From contig NC_071329.1 in assembly GCF_010183535.1 (NCBI RefSeq), positions 19,730,879 through 19,794,878 of the forward strand: a stretch of DNA of 64,000 bases. Reading direction: 5' to 3'. The stretch comes from Caenorhabditis remanei. Its lineage: Eukaryota > Nematoda > Chromadorea > Rhabditida > Rhabditidae. Positions within the stretch are counted from its first letter, which is position 1; each line of letters opens with the position of its first letter. A program made the position numbers and the translations under genes. Under the pieces are notes generated by a model. The model had not been told where the DNA came from. It was given only the letters and a program-made list of their open reading frames with translations, and did not search any database. This document shows positions 48,610-59,496 of the stretch, in pieces.

Positions 48610-50159
48610 ATGGAACTGAACATAATTGCGAAGGAGGAACGATCCCAGAACTCATCTGCTCCAAACTATCCAAATGGCGCAGCTCCAGCTCAACAGCATT
48701 CCGTGCTCAACAATCTTGTGTCGAGTCAAAATTCTGGGTCTTCCGAAGGCAACGCCGTGTCACCACACTCACAAGTAGAGTTACCAGAGGGTTTCACAAG
48801 TAAAAGGGACATTTGCATTGATGGGATTCCTGCTGGATTCGAGAAAGAGGACCCACAACTGGATCACTTCAGTCTAGTCGCAGGACGGACTTCAACAAGC
48901 CATACACCAGTTTTCTATAATGTAAGTGACTCTTCATATTGCCAAAATTGAAAAGGGATTTTCGGTGTTTGCGGACCAAAAACTTCCATTTGAGTTTTAG
49001 GCTCCGCCTTCCAGCCAGGGATGTGCGGAACTAAAAATTCGAAAATTCCCGAACGTTTCCGAATTTTATTTTCAAATGTTGGGGGAAAACGGAAACTCGG
49101 TTTTACATTTTTTCATAGTCAAAATCAGTAAGTATGCAGCAAAAACTAAAAGTTTTATAACTTTTGACTCAGGTGTGACGTTTTGGAACCGTTCACGTTA
49201 TTTTTGCAGCATGGATTCTGCACAAATTCCTTTTTTTTTTATCAGCATGAAAATATACGAAATTTCGGAAATTTCGGACCCGAAGTTTTTCCGAAAATTT
49301 CTCGAAAATCGGAATTTTTCGAAAGCCCGGAAAAAAATTCGGTAATGTTCCGACGGAAAACAAAATTCGAAATATCCGTTCCGCACATTCCTGGCTGGAG
49401 ATTACAACAAAAATTTCTAGTCCCCAAACTTTCGGTATCACTCTTCTTGTTTAGAAAACTACTATTAACTATTTGCAGGTTACAACATCAGAGGTCGATA
49501 GAAGAATCAATGGAATTGAGAAGCTCAACAGTTCCAGTATCGCGTGCACACTGAAGAAGTTCACTAGAATTCTCTATAAATAATAACTAAGTTTTTTGAC
49601 TTCCAGATCAAAGGTCAGGAACGGCGGAGAGATTCTACGCAAGAAATTGGAGGGACGCGGTGTGGATCTCGTTCTGAACACAAGACAAAACGCGTCTCCC
49701 AACTCGATCATTTCGTTGACAGAAGCCGAAGCTGTTCATTTTGGTAAAGACTTGGACGAGGCGATTGATAACGGATATCCCCAAGCAGAACTGGCTGAAG
49801 AGTTTGCTAGAGAGGCGCTGAGCCAAGAAAATGTCAAGTTGGAAAGTTTGTTGAATACGGAGGCATTCATGTGAGTTACTAAGTTCACACAAATGAACTA
49901 AACTCTCAATTTTAGGGAATGCATGTCGTCTCTCAACAACATTATCTCATCAGTCGTTCCACCGTGCACCGGACTCCGCCCAAAGGCTTCAAATAATCTC
50001 AGCTTGAATCTCGGAATGGAGGAATTCTCTCAAGCGACTCATGGAATGGGAATCATGACGAATCATTTGTGGCTTCGTGAATTGACGACATTGGGGACGG
50101 ATATGACGAAAATGATGAAAGAGCGAATGGAAATGAAGAAAAAAGATGATACGAAATAA
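48610..50159 (+). CDS. Short AP-2-family transcription factor, 299 aa
   Basis: Exons: 48610-48921, 49479-49558, 49607-49870, 49916-50159. Residues about 85-295 match the AP-2 DNA-binding and helix-span-helix domain: VTTSEVDRRINGIEKLN, SKVRNGGEILRKKL, TEAEAVHFGKDLD, PKASNNLSLNL and FSQATHGMGIM. Exons of 80 and 264 nt match those of the long AP-2-like gene at 38867, so they are paralogues. The N-terminus keeps one worn repeat (KEERSQNSSAPNYPNG, compare KEHRQFSLPRAPNYVN), so the long repeat region was lost here or gained there. Likely nuclear, DNA-binding as a dimer. Intron 1 carries a separate palindromic element. Confidence 0.87.
49011..49400. mobile_element. Inverted-repeat element in an intron
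   Basis: The ends ccagccagggatgtgcggaa and ttccgcacattcctggctgg are inverted copies with one mismatch. The interior is rich in ttcgaaa/ttcgg units. It is unrelated to the CAGTACCGG family and lies in intron 1 of the short AP-2-like gene. Confidence 0.72.
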
Positions 50160-51049
50160 CTATTTAACGGAATAATGTTTTAATCAGATTTTTATTACAG
50201 TTTTCGAGAAACTTCTTGTTACAGTTTTGTTAATATATTTTTATCCCTTTTCTGTTAATTGGACAACTATTCTTGTTTTTTTTTTGCTTTCGCTCCCTTC
50301 TGGATACATATTTATCATCTTCCTTTTTTGATTTATTGTAAAATTTTGAGAATTTCGTGTTTTTTTTTTGCTCCAAATCCACAAAAAAGTGAACCTACCC
50401 CCAATATGATCGTTAAACTTACTAAGGAATGATCCAGACGTTTTTCGGGGATCTGGGTCAAATTATATATCGATGAAAAGCTGAGGGGCGTTCTCTTTTC
50501 GAATTTGTATACAAATTTTGCAGAACGATTTCATGATAAAAGTTATGCAGGTTTTTGTGAGATTTCAGTACTTAAAATAGAAACTTTGAAGTTACGTAAA
50601 TCATCCAAAAACTTTGAGCTTTATTTTTTTTTGATCCCTAGAGACATTTTCTTGATCCCATAGATGCGTTCGACAGCATTTGAAAACAGTTTTGAAATCC
50701 TGAGATTTCGAAATATCCAACCATATAGGTCATATTTCAAAAGTCTGAAATTAGTCCGGATAACTCCCTAGTTAGCTCATTCTATGGTGTTTGTAGGCCT
50801 AAATTGTGGGGCAATCCAAATTTCAAGTTTGAAAAACCGCGCGCATGAGTTATTCACATACAATGTACTCAATCTTACGAGCAAATAATGCACTTGGTAT
50901 TAAGAGAATATCTATTGTCACCCCATTAGTGTTAGACAAACAATGTAATCCTTAGTCATATGCACAGAAAATAATCTTGGACAGAACACCGTCGTTGTGT
51001 AGAGTGACGTGTACCTTGTTCTCACTCTTCACGTAATATTTCTGTTATA
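50160..51049. other. Intergenic, nothing recognised
   Basis: About 0.9 kb between two plus-strand genes. The first part is T-rich 3' flank; 50400-50850 looks like decayed repeat DNA without clear ends. No coding signal is supported. Confidence 0.4.
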
Positions 51050-52202
51050 ATGCCTCCCGGAATGTCTAGCCTTACCCTACGATGTATTCTACAATACATT
51101 GAAGCGAACAAACGGTAAATTGAAACTTAGCGATCTTTGGCTCATTTTAATTTTCCAACTTTTACAGAATCCACGTTTCCTTCAGATGTCCAACTATCAA
51201 ACAAGTAGAGAAATCGATACCGCTATGTTTGGACAATTTGGTTTTCTGGGGAAACACGTTGAAAATAAACAGTGTCATGTACTCAATCATGACATATATG
51301 AAACCAGTAGAAAAAGATCAAAACTCAAAATTGGATGAGATAGTAGGCCTTCAAAAATATATTGCGATAGATTTCGAACAAAATAATTCTGGAAAACACT
51401 CCAGAAAAAATCGGATTCGTGAAGATCTCGAAGCATTTGAGGCGACTACACGAATGATCAGAGTTTTATTGGGTGGCAGGAACAATATCAATGTTGATAG
51501 TTTGGGTTTTCCATTTAATGGCATTGACGTTTCCCATTTGCCAATGGAATTGAAGTTTAAAGCGAACAAGATTGATTTTGGTTCTACTCATTTGAACAAC
51601 TATCTCCCATTCATTGCTGTTACGAGTTTTCCATTAAAAGAGCTCATGATCCAATATGAGTCTTCGGAATACTTTCAGAACCCAGCAGTTCAAACCGCTC
51701 AGAAGTTGTTGATCACAGACTTTGATTTTTTGTTTTTCACTTGGATTGACGAATTGAAGAACCTTCCTAATAAAAATGTGGTGTTGAACTTGTCAGTGAG
51801 TCCCTCTATAACCGATATATCGGGAATTATTCAAACTTGGAAATCGTCTGGAAAAGACATCAAAATGTGCTATACGGTCAAAAACTATGAGGATAGAGAG
51901 TGGACGGTCGAGGTGGTTGATACAATTCGAGAGGAGTTCAATGGAAACTTTGTAGAATTATCGATGCCAGATGTCAGGTGAGTTAATTATACGATAGCTA
52001 TAAACTGTTTTCAAACATGTTGAGAACTATTTCCTCCTATTGACGGTTTTTCAGATACAATGAGTGCATCTCGCTCCCTATGAGCAAAACATCCGAAATT
52101 GTAATTTTTGGGTTCACAATTTTTGATCCAGATTACACATATCCAATAAGAGCTATCAACATGCAAGTGATTCCCGTCGGGCTTACTGCTCCGATTGATT
52201 AA
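51050..52202 (+). CDS. DUF3557-family protein, about 340 aa
   Basis: Exons: 51050-51114, 51168-51977, 52055-52202. Exon 1 gives LTLRCILQYIEANKR and exon 2 continues IHVSFRCPTIKQVEKSIPL, the hallmark opening of Caenorhabditis DUF3557 proteins. The last exon starts YNECISLPM, the ending motif. A second in-frame ATG at 51062 is an alternative start. Both junctions split an Arg codon as in its paralogues at 46421 and 52963. No catalytic or membrane feature is visible; the biochemical role is unknown. Confidence 0.87.
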
Positions 52203-52962
52203 TTCCATACTTGTCATTCGACGGACCTCAAAAATACACTTCAAATACTTTTTATCACTAAATTCATAGTATAACTTCACCAGAGTTATTACTCAAAACG
52301 CTCCAAAACTCCTTTTTCAAAAATTACTGTTAAAACATTTCTTTCGAAAAATTAACTCAAACCTTTTTTTAAATTTAATTTTTTTATCGTTCGGTTTTTG
52401 AATAAACATTTTTCTCTGTTGTGAACTAAATTGAATTACAAGCGACATATACAATTTTTAGTGAGACTGGCAATACGCCATTAAAAATTCAAGTCAGATG
52501 ACCTTATTTAATAATTGAACCCATAACATTACGAATGGGAAAGGTAAAGTGTCGAAAGTATCATCTGGAGAGTATTGTGTTAGAAAACTTATTTTTGGTT
52601 AAATTAAAATGACATCAAATATAAACAACCGAAACTACTCGAAATAGGTTGCAGCTTTAAAATCACATTCGACAGAAATCTGTATTCCAAATTTATAGTC
52701 AAACCTTTTTCCTGGCGGACAAAAACTATAACAGTCTAATAGATAGAATACAAGATCATGCATCCATCAACTCGTTCACAAATACGAGTTCTCTTTTCAA
52801 TGGAGAGAGCTATCTGAAGACTCAGAATCCCATAGTGTGACGTCATCAGGTTTCTCACCTGGTTTCCCAAAACGATCTTTTTTCTGTCTAAGTGACGTGG
52901 AGAAGAGTAGGACCTCTGTCTCTGTGTCCCATTATTTCATTGTGTGTAGTCTTGTGAAATCG
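52203..52962. other. Intergenic between two DUF3557 genes
   Basis: AT-rich 0.76 kb with AATAAA near 52401 as a likely 3' end signal for the upstream gene. Nothing else recognised. Confidence 0.45.
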
Positions 52963-54050
52963 ATGTCTGCCGGGCTGTCTTACCTTTGCCAACGACTGGT
53001 ATTGGAATATATTAAACCGAATAAAAGGTGAGTGCCATTTTAATTTTTATGACAATTGATATATATTCAAGCTTATGTTTTTCAGAATCCAGATCTCAAG
53101 TCAATGTTTGATAATTAGTCAACTCGAGAAGTTACTCCCTTTTCACCTCGAGCGTTTAGAATTTGATAACAATTTAATTAAAATTGACAATATCAAATAT
53201 GAAATTGAAGAACATGAAGAGGAGCTGGAAGAGATTCTTACGCCAGGTGACATCCGAATTGGTCCCAACCCACGGAGATACATTTCGAAATATACTGAAA
53301 TTACTTACACAAATCTAAATTCTGGGAAAAGTTACGCGAAACGCGTACCTCTGGTATTCCATGAGGCTATGAAAAGACTGGGATGTGCCCTGTTTGAAGG
53401 TAGAAAAGATATTCGAGTGAACATATTAAGAATTGATATTTACGACGACAAAGTTCTCCGTTTGCCTGTTGGATTTTTGGTACGTCCTGGAGACTTGATC
53501 ACTGGATTCAATAGTCCGCAAGATTTTCTGGCAATTATTCACTCTGCAAGTTTTCCTTTGAGACGCCTGAAAATCTGGTTGAACACTCCGGAAAACTTGG
53601 AACTTCCTATGTTAAAGACAGCGGAGCACGTAATTATCAACGGTATCGAAAATGAAAATTTTCCGTCTCTGCCATTCCTCCATAACCGATTTGTCACCTT
53701 TGATCTTATTTGGTCACCAGATGAGCAAGTATTTGGCCTAATCAGAGAATGGCTGAACTGCAAAGCGAGAAGTACAGTATGTTTATTGAAGATATTTGAT
53801 CGAGATGAAACTGAAAACTTATTGAATGCAGTCAAAATTGAGTTCGGCGGAGAAATTAGTGAAAGAGAGGACACGGACGAGAGGTGAGTGTGCAAAGTTA
53901 AGTAAACTAGGCAAACTGTTTTGCTATTTCAGTATGCTTACTGATTCAATTTGCATTTCCCTACCAATGACACCTACTACGGTTCTCATTCTGTATGGAA
54001 TTGAAAAGGAAGAAGATTTCTACGTCAGAATGGAAGTATTGGCGAAATAA
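52963..54050 (+). CDS. DUF3557-family protein, 325 aa
   Basis: Exons: 52963-53027, 53086-53883, 53933-54050. Opening LSYLCQRLVLEYIKPNKR, then IQISSQCLIISQLEKLLPF; the last exon has SICISLPMTPTT. An acidic stretch (EEHEEELEE) lies near residue 70. Same three-exon structure as the gene at 51050, so a tandem duplicate about 760 bp apart. Transposon DNA begins just after the stop. Function unknown. Confidence 0.88.
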
Positions 54051-54114
54051 CTTTTTTTGAAGCCTGACAACAGGAAAATTGACAACTTACAAAATAATTA
54101 CTCAATAATAATAT

Positions 54115-55700
54115 TCAGCAGATCTGTCCGTCTGTCCGTATGTCGCCGACTCTAGCGCCCTCTGTACTGAACGGTTTTTAATGAAACTTACACAGATCGT
54201 TTGGAAATTTTCCCCGGATGATGCCCGTCTATTTTTTTAGTTCAAATAGTTCGAAAATAGGTCACTACGTGAAAAAACGTGGTTTTCAAGCCTTTCAGTG
54301 GCTTTCATTTCCGAAATAGGGAAATAGGAGTTCACGGGAAAAATAGTTATACAACTTTTTCATTCTTCAAATGAATTCATTTCTTCACATTTTCGTATGG
54401 TTTTGGAAAGTTGTTCTACGAATCTTGGGTCAGATCTATTCTGCAAACTGTTTTTGCTATGAACAACCAGATGTGGACGAGACGAGTCAGATGTTGATGT
54501 TGAAGGTTAAATAATATTCAACTGATTTGTTAGCAAGGAATCTAACTTGCCGAAGGTGATTTTCATCCTTTCGAAATTCCGATAAAGTTCTTGAAACTTC
54601 TTGACACAGATGAAGTCTGTGAGGATCAGAAGTAAATAATTTCTGATTGGTTAGTAATATTAGAAGATGATAGTGGGATATGATTGGTTCTTGCATCTTG
54701 AACAGAGTTGATCGGAATTCCGACTTCCGCTTTCCGCCACTTTCTTCATTCCGTTCAACTCTGATCGTGAAGGACGAACTTCTAATTGATCTGTCTATCC
54801 GAGTTGAGCGGAATGCGGTTTTTGAAATGGCGGAAGGCAGACGGCGGAAAGCGGAGTAAACATTTTTTGGGCGGAAAACGGCAAACAGAAGGCGGAATTT
54901 AAAAAAAATCGGCGGAAAGCGGAAAGCGAAAGGCGGAAGAAACTATTTTGGCGGAAGGCGGAAAGCGAAGTAAACATTTTTTGGGCGGAAAGCGGCAAGC
55001 GGAAGGCGGAATTTTAAAAAATTGGCGGAAAGCGGAAAGCGGATGGCGGAAGAAACATTTTTGCCGGAAGGCGAAAGGCGAAAGCGGAATGAAAATTTTT
55101 TGGGCGGAAGGCGGAATTTAATAAAAATCGGCGGAAAGCCAAAGACGGAAGCAACAAATTTCTTGGCGGAAAGCGGAATGAAAAAATGCAAAAAGGCGGA
55201 AGGCGGAATAAAATGTCGTTTTTAAGAAGACGATTTGGCCTTATTTTGTTGCAAAGAGCCCTTAAAATGGTTAAAGTTGGGTAAAATTTTGTTTTTTTCT
55301 TCGGCAAAAACTGATATCTTTGCTGCAAAAAAAACGAATAAATTTTTCAAGCTGATATCCTCTAGGCGCAAGGCGGAAAAGCTCTTGAAATAGCGGAAGG
55401 CGGAAGGCGGAAGGCGGAAAGCGGAATAAAAACATTTCGACGGAAAGCGGAAAGCGGAATGAAAAAAGTGGCGGAAGGCGGAATTCCGCTCAACTCTGCT
55501 GTCTATGTTTCCTTAAGAATATTTGTGAAGAAAAAAATCGCTTCATATTCCACAGGAAAGATAAGTCATTGAGAAAGTTTGTCGAAATCTTATCAGTAAA
55601 GCAGAGGTGCTTTAATTGGTTTCTATCATAACGGGCTGCTTAGCCTACAAAAACTAATAACAAGTGAAAAATTTATACGATCCAGGAGTAGGAAAAATTA
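54115..55700 (-). mobile_element. Dispersed element, copy B (about 1.6 kb), inverted relative to copy A
   Basis: The left 270 bp and right 150 bp match the ends of the element at 14735-16600 in reverse complement, including gactctagcgccctctgtactgaa-type sequence near 54150 and the tttgtcgaaatcttatcag block near 55580. The interior is different: it holds the GGCGGAAAGC satellite rather than the palindrome of copy A. No transposase frame was seen. Confidence 0.6.
54703..55500. repeat. GGCGGAAAGC/GGCGGAAGGC satellite-like array
   Basis: Irregular tandem units of about 7-10 bp (ggcggaa, agcggaa, aggcgga), broken by short A/T spacers such as acattttttg. The block is bounded by cagagttgatcggaattccg near 54703 and gcggaattccgctcaactct near 55480, which are inverted copies. 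Open frames across it are low-complexity artefacts. Confidence 0.75.
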
Positions 55701-56101
55701 TGAAACCTCGATAGTCTGAACCATTTGAGAAGCGCCGCAGGCGCTGAAACACCCAGAAGGGTGGAGAAGAAAAGGAGGTTTAGCAGCCGTTAGGCTGCGT
55801 TAACCGACTGGTTACTCAATAATTACTAAAAAAATCGCGAAGTAATGGCGAGTAACAATGTAAGAATGCATACTCAATATATTTTTCTCTAGCCCAAGGA
55901 ACAGGTTTCATATTTCATACGGTTTCATATAGCTGAAGTGGTGCTCAACTTGTTATGACTAGGTAAATTGAAGCCTTCACATTTTGACAGTAAACCGTTT
56001 GTTATAAAAATATACAATTAACAATTAAAGATAAAATTTCACAGTAGAATTTGTAAAAAAAAAACTATAAAGAATATTTAAAAGAAAAAATGGTGACTCG
56101 A
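55701..56101. other. Intergenic with short hairpins
   Basis: Two GC-rich stems lie side by side: gcgccgcaggcgc at 55733 and gcagccgttaggctgc near 55783. Their place just outside copy B hints at transposon end structure. No coding signal. Confidence 0.45.
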
Positions 56102-58063
56102 TTATGGTTGAATTTCTGCATCAGTCGAATTGGTTTCCATTTTGCTGTGATCAGAATAAACAACGTGTAGTGCGAAGGTGTACTTGTTTTGACATTGAAC
56201 CCCACACAATCCACATTGAAATGGGTCTTGTTCCGAATGGAGAAGCGAATGCATCGAGTACATTATAATGTCGTTGAAAGTGATTCCGCAGTGCAGGCAT
56301 GTCTGAAAAAGAGCTGCTCACATAGAAACTTTTTGGTTATGACCTACCGATATTGGGGTTGTGCCATGATCAGATAATGGTTTCTCTTCAGTTCTATCAG
56401 GTAATCCATGAAAATCCATCAAGGTTGGCGATGAAGTAGAAGCATTCGAAATGGTAGATGTTGATACAGTATCCACTGACTCAGATCTTTCAAAGGAACC
56501 TTCATTATTCAGTTCTGATAAATCAATCTGGCTCTCATGAGTTTGATTCATCAGTCCAAGAAGTTGTTGAAGAGGTGTCTCACCTTCTAAAGTATTCAGG
56601 CAATCATCAACATTTTCCTTTTTTATCAGTGGAGCCAGATGAGTAGTCATTTGATTTGAGCTATTGGAATCATTGATCTTTCGTTTCCGTGGCGTGAGCT
56701 CTTTTTTCACCGCAGTCTGAAAATGAAAGTTCATAATGAAATAATAAATTTTGAGTTTTTTAGAACCGATGAGCTAAATCAGAATTCCACTAATTTTAAT
56801 ATTCCAAAACCGACTAAATCTCAATTTACCAGGACTTTTGTAGAAAATTCTAGCTAGACCTAACCTCGAAAGTACACTTGGCAAAAATATTTTCTTATGA
56901 CAACTTCGAATGAGCGATTCTTGCCATTAAGAATGGTGTTCTTACTCTGCTGTTTGGACTCATGCGTACAAAACATAGTTGTACGGAATGACATTTTTTG
57001 ATTTCCGGATTCCGGACAACTATGGTAAACAACAAGGACAGTGACAATGCCGGTCCCAAGGTTTTGGACCTTGGCCGTTATTAATAGAAGTTGTCCAACT
57101 TTGAAAGTGTGCCATGGTATTTTTGATTGTTACACCCAGTAAGGTTTTTAATGGATCATACAGATCAAATGTAGACCTTCATTTTTGTAGTTGACAACTT
57201 TTTTGTACTGGCACTCTTAAGAGTTACGTTTCATTAAAGTTTTCTTAGACCAATTTCAATGTAAGATTGCTGAGCTGTCGTCTTAAAATGACCCTCTAGG
57301 GAATGGCCGTACAAAAAAATTGTTAATTAACCGACGTTCAATCTGTATGAATCATTAAAAATATACTTGATGGGACAATCAGATTTATCATGACACACTG
57401 TCACAGTTAGACATTTTCAACTTTTCCACCTTTTGACCGGTACTGAATGTTACTCACTTTCTCGTCATCTTCGTGTCCAGTGTGGAAATGAATTAGAAGA
57501 CGATTTGGTTTATCAAACGTGCGCCGACAGATTTTGCAGTTGCCTGGTTTCTCTGCAGAAATATTGTGATCGGAGTCCAGATGGCTCGTGAGAGACGAGT
57601 ACAGAAGACATTCGAAGTTACACGAAAGTACGGGGCATTCGAAATGGATCTCTTGCCGAATATGAGTCATTGTGTGGTCTTTCATCTGAAAACGTGATAG
57701 AAAAAACTATGCACACACAAAATCTAGGCTGCTCACCATATCCTTCCGAGGATATTTTTTCAGACAAAACTTGCATTCGAACCATTTCGAGTTGTCGTGT
57801 AAAGTTTTGTGACGCTGTAAGTTGGTCTGGAAAAACAAGCACTATGCAACTTGTAAGAGAGAGAAAAATGCTCACTCTAAGTGTGAATTGAATGTTGCAG
57901 GTATCGCATGTATACATCATTTGGCCACTGACATGCGCCTCCTAAATCAATACATATATCAATACTTTTTAATAATTCTGAAATGAATTCATACCATATG
58001 AGATTTCAGCGTATTTTCCAGATTCGTTTTGAACGGGCAAAATGTGCAGGTCAGCATTTTCAT
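56102..58063 (-). CDS. Ikaros/Hunchback-like C2H2 zinc finger transcription factor, 340 aa
   Basis: Exons: 57995-58063, 57876-57941, 57737-57826, 57458-57685, 56348-56716, 56102-56302. Five N-terminal fingers fit C-x2/4-C-x12-H-x3/4-H (residues about 5-155), several split by introns. A Ser/Thr-rich acidic linker follows, then a C-terminal pair CLHC-x12-HSLLH and CGLC-x12-H-x5-H spaced by DPFQ. That last pair is the layout of the Ikaros/Hunchback dimerisation fingers; in Caenorhabditis similar proteins include EHN-3 and ZTF-16, but orthology is not claimed. Intron 4 contains a palindromic element. The ATG follows a TTGCAG acceptor, so an upstream coding exon is possible. Confidence 0.85.
57041..57444. 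mobile_element. CAGTACCGG-family palindromic element in an intron
   Basis: Left end is altered (atgccggtcccaaggttttg); right end ...ccaccttttgaccggtactg is typical. The core holds ttgtagttgacaactttttt. It lies in intron 4 of the Ikaros/Hunchback-like gene, close to the splice donor at 57457. Confidence 0.72.
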
Positions 58064-59496
58064 GCTGCAATAGAAAACAGTTAACAAAAATAATAGCTAG
58101 TACACAGAATAAGAATGAGAAAAAACCTGAATACTGTAAAGAATATCAATCTGTTTTGTCCGTGCCGATTTAAACGATTCTACCGGCCCGAATTTTCAAA
58201 TTTTCAATTCAAAATTAAAAACTAAAATTTTATTCTGGAAATTTTTCGAGTTTTTTGACTAAAAAAAGTAATTTTTCGTTTATCTTTCAGAAATAGATCA
58301 AAAAAGAAACAATTACTTTAAATATTTATATAACTGTTTTTCAGAGTAAAATTAGATGGCAGAAATGTTATGCCAGAAATCAATAGCCGTTCAAAGACAT
58401 TCGAATAGAGGGAGGGGACACAGATGTCACAAAAAAGAGAGAATAGTAGTGTAACAGGTGTCCTTTGAAGGGATTAAGAAATCAATAAAATGTGGATCAC
58501 CCTTGGGCTCTTTTCTTATTAGTGTGAAGGAAGGTCAGAAGGAAATACAAACAATGAGAGATCATCCTAAATATTTTTGTGCGAAAAAGGGCCAAGAAGA
58601 AAACAAAAACAATGTGTTCGAGAATGAGAGATAACGGAATCAAACTATTGGATAGTAACCATCACATTGATTCATTTTAAAATACAATTCTAGTGTAGTG
58701 AAACTTGAAATGTTTTAACAAAAATTCTAAAATTGAAATACTTGTCAATGCCCGGTACTTGGCGCCAATGTTCAAATTTCACATTTTTTCAAGTTTTTTT
58801 CACGAAAAAGCCAAATTTTCGAATATCATTCAGAATTAGAAGAAATTCTGAAAAATCATCAGAAATGATCACATTTTCGATGAAAATTTGAGAAAATTTG
58901 AAAAAAAAGTTGGAGCCAAATTGGTTCATTTCTTGAAATCCGGGCCTTGGCAAGTATGAAAATTATATATTTCAAATTTGAATTATTTATTTTAAAACTG
59001 TAAAAAAGAAATCAATGTCATTACTGGTGATAGGCCATAAATGAGAATAGAAAGGAAAGATAGCAGTAATCCGCCGCCAGATGTTCATATGAACCATTAT
59101 CCATGACACAATTAATACACATTGAGAAGAGAAAAGGAGGCAGGTGTACTCTTCGATGGTTGTTGCACTTTAAAGTTGGAGAGATAAGTTGCATAATGCA
59201 GGAAGAGTGGAGAGCACAGAGTACGTTTGAAGGTCGTCTGTAAGGGGGAGACATGTCTGCTAAATGATATCCTTGAAAAGTAGGAGAAAATGAAAACTTT
59301 TTTTGAAAGATTTTAGAGATAAAGCAAAATATGCAAATAAGAAGTTGGTAGGCGGAATTTCAACAGATTGCAAGGCTATTTGTGCTCCAACTTTGGCTCT
59401 GAACTATATTTTATGTATTTCTGAGCATTTTAATGCTTAAAAACATTTATTCATTGACTTTATAGCTCAAATCACAAAAATATGTTTTTAAAATAA
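58064..59496. other. Intergenic, nothing recognised
   Basis: About 1.4 kb between two minus-strand genes. It serves as upstream sequence of the Ikaros/Hunchback-like gene; no other coding or repeat structure was identified with confidence. Confidence 0.4.

Noticed and set aside
38867..50159. Idea that the two AP-2-like genes are one fused gene
   Set aside because: Each has its own complete DNA-binding domain and stop codon, and two minus-strand genes lie between them.
54487..54696. Minus-strand frame with LLILLTNQKL, similar to LINLTNQKF of the DUF3557 fragment
   Set aside because: The match is only about ten residues and lies within element copy B; too short to call a gene remnant.
54795..55328. 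Several overlapping frames rich in FRLPPS/RLSAFRR
   Set aside because: These are translations of the GGCGGAAAGC satellite, not genes.
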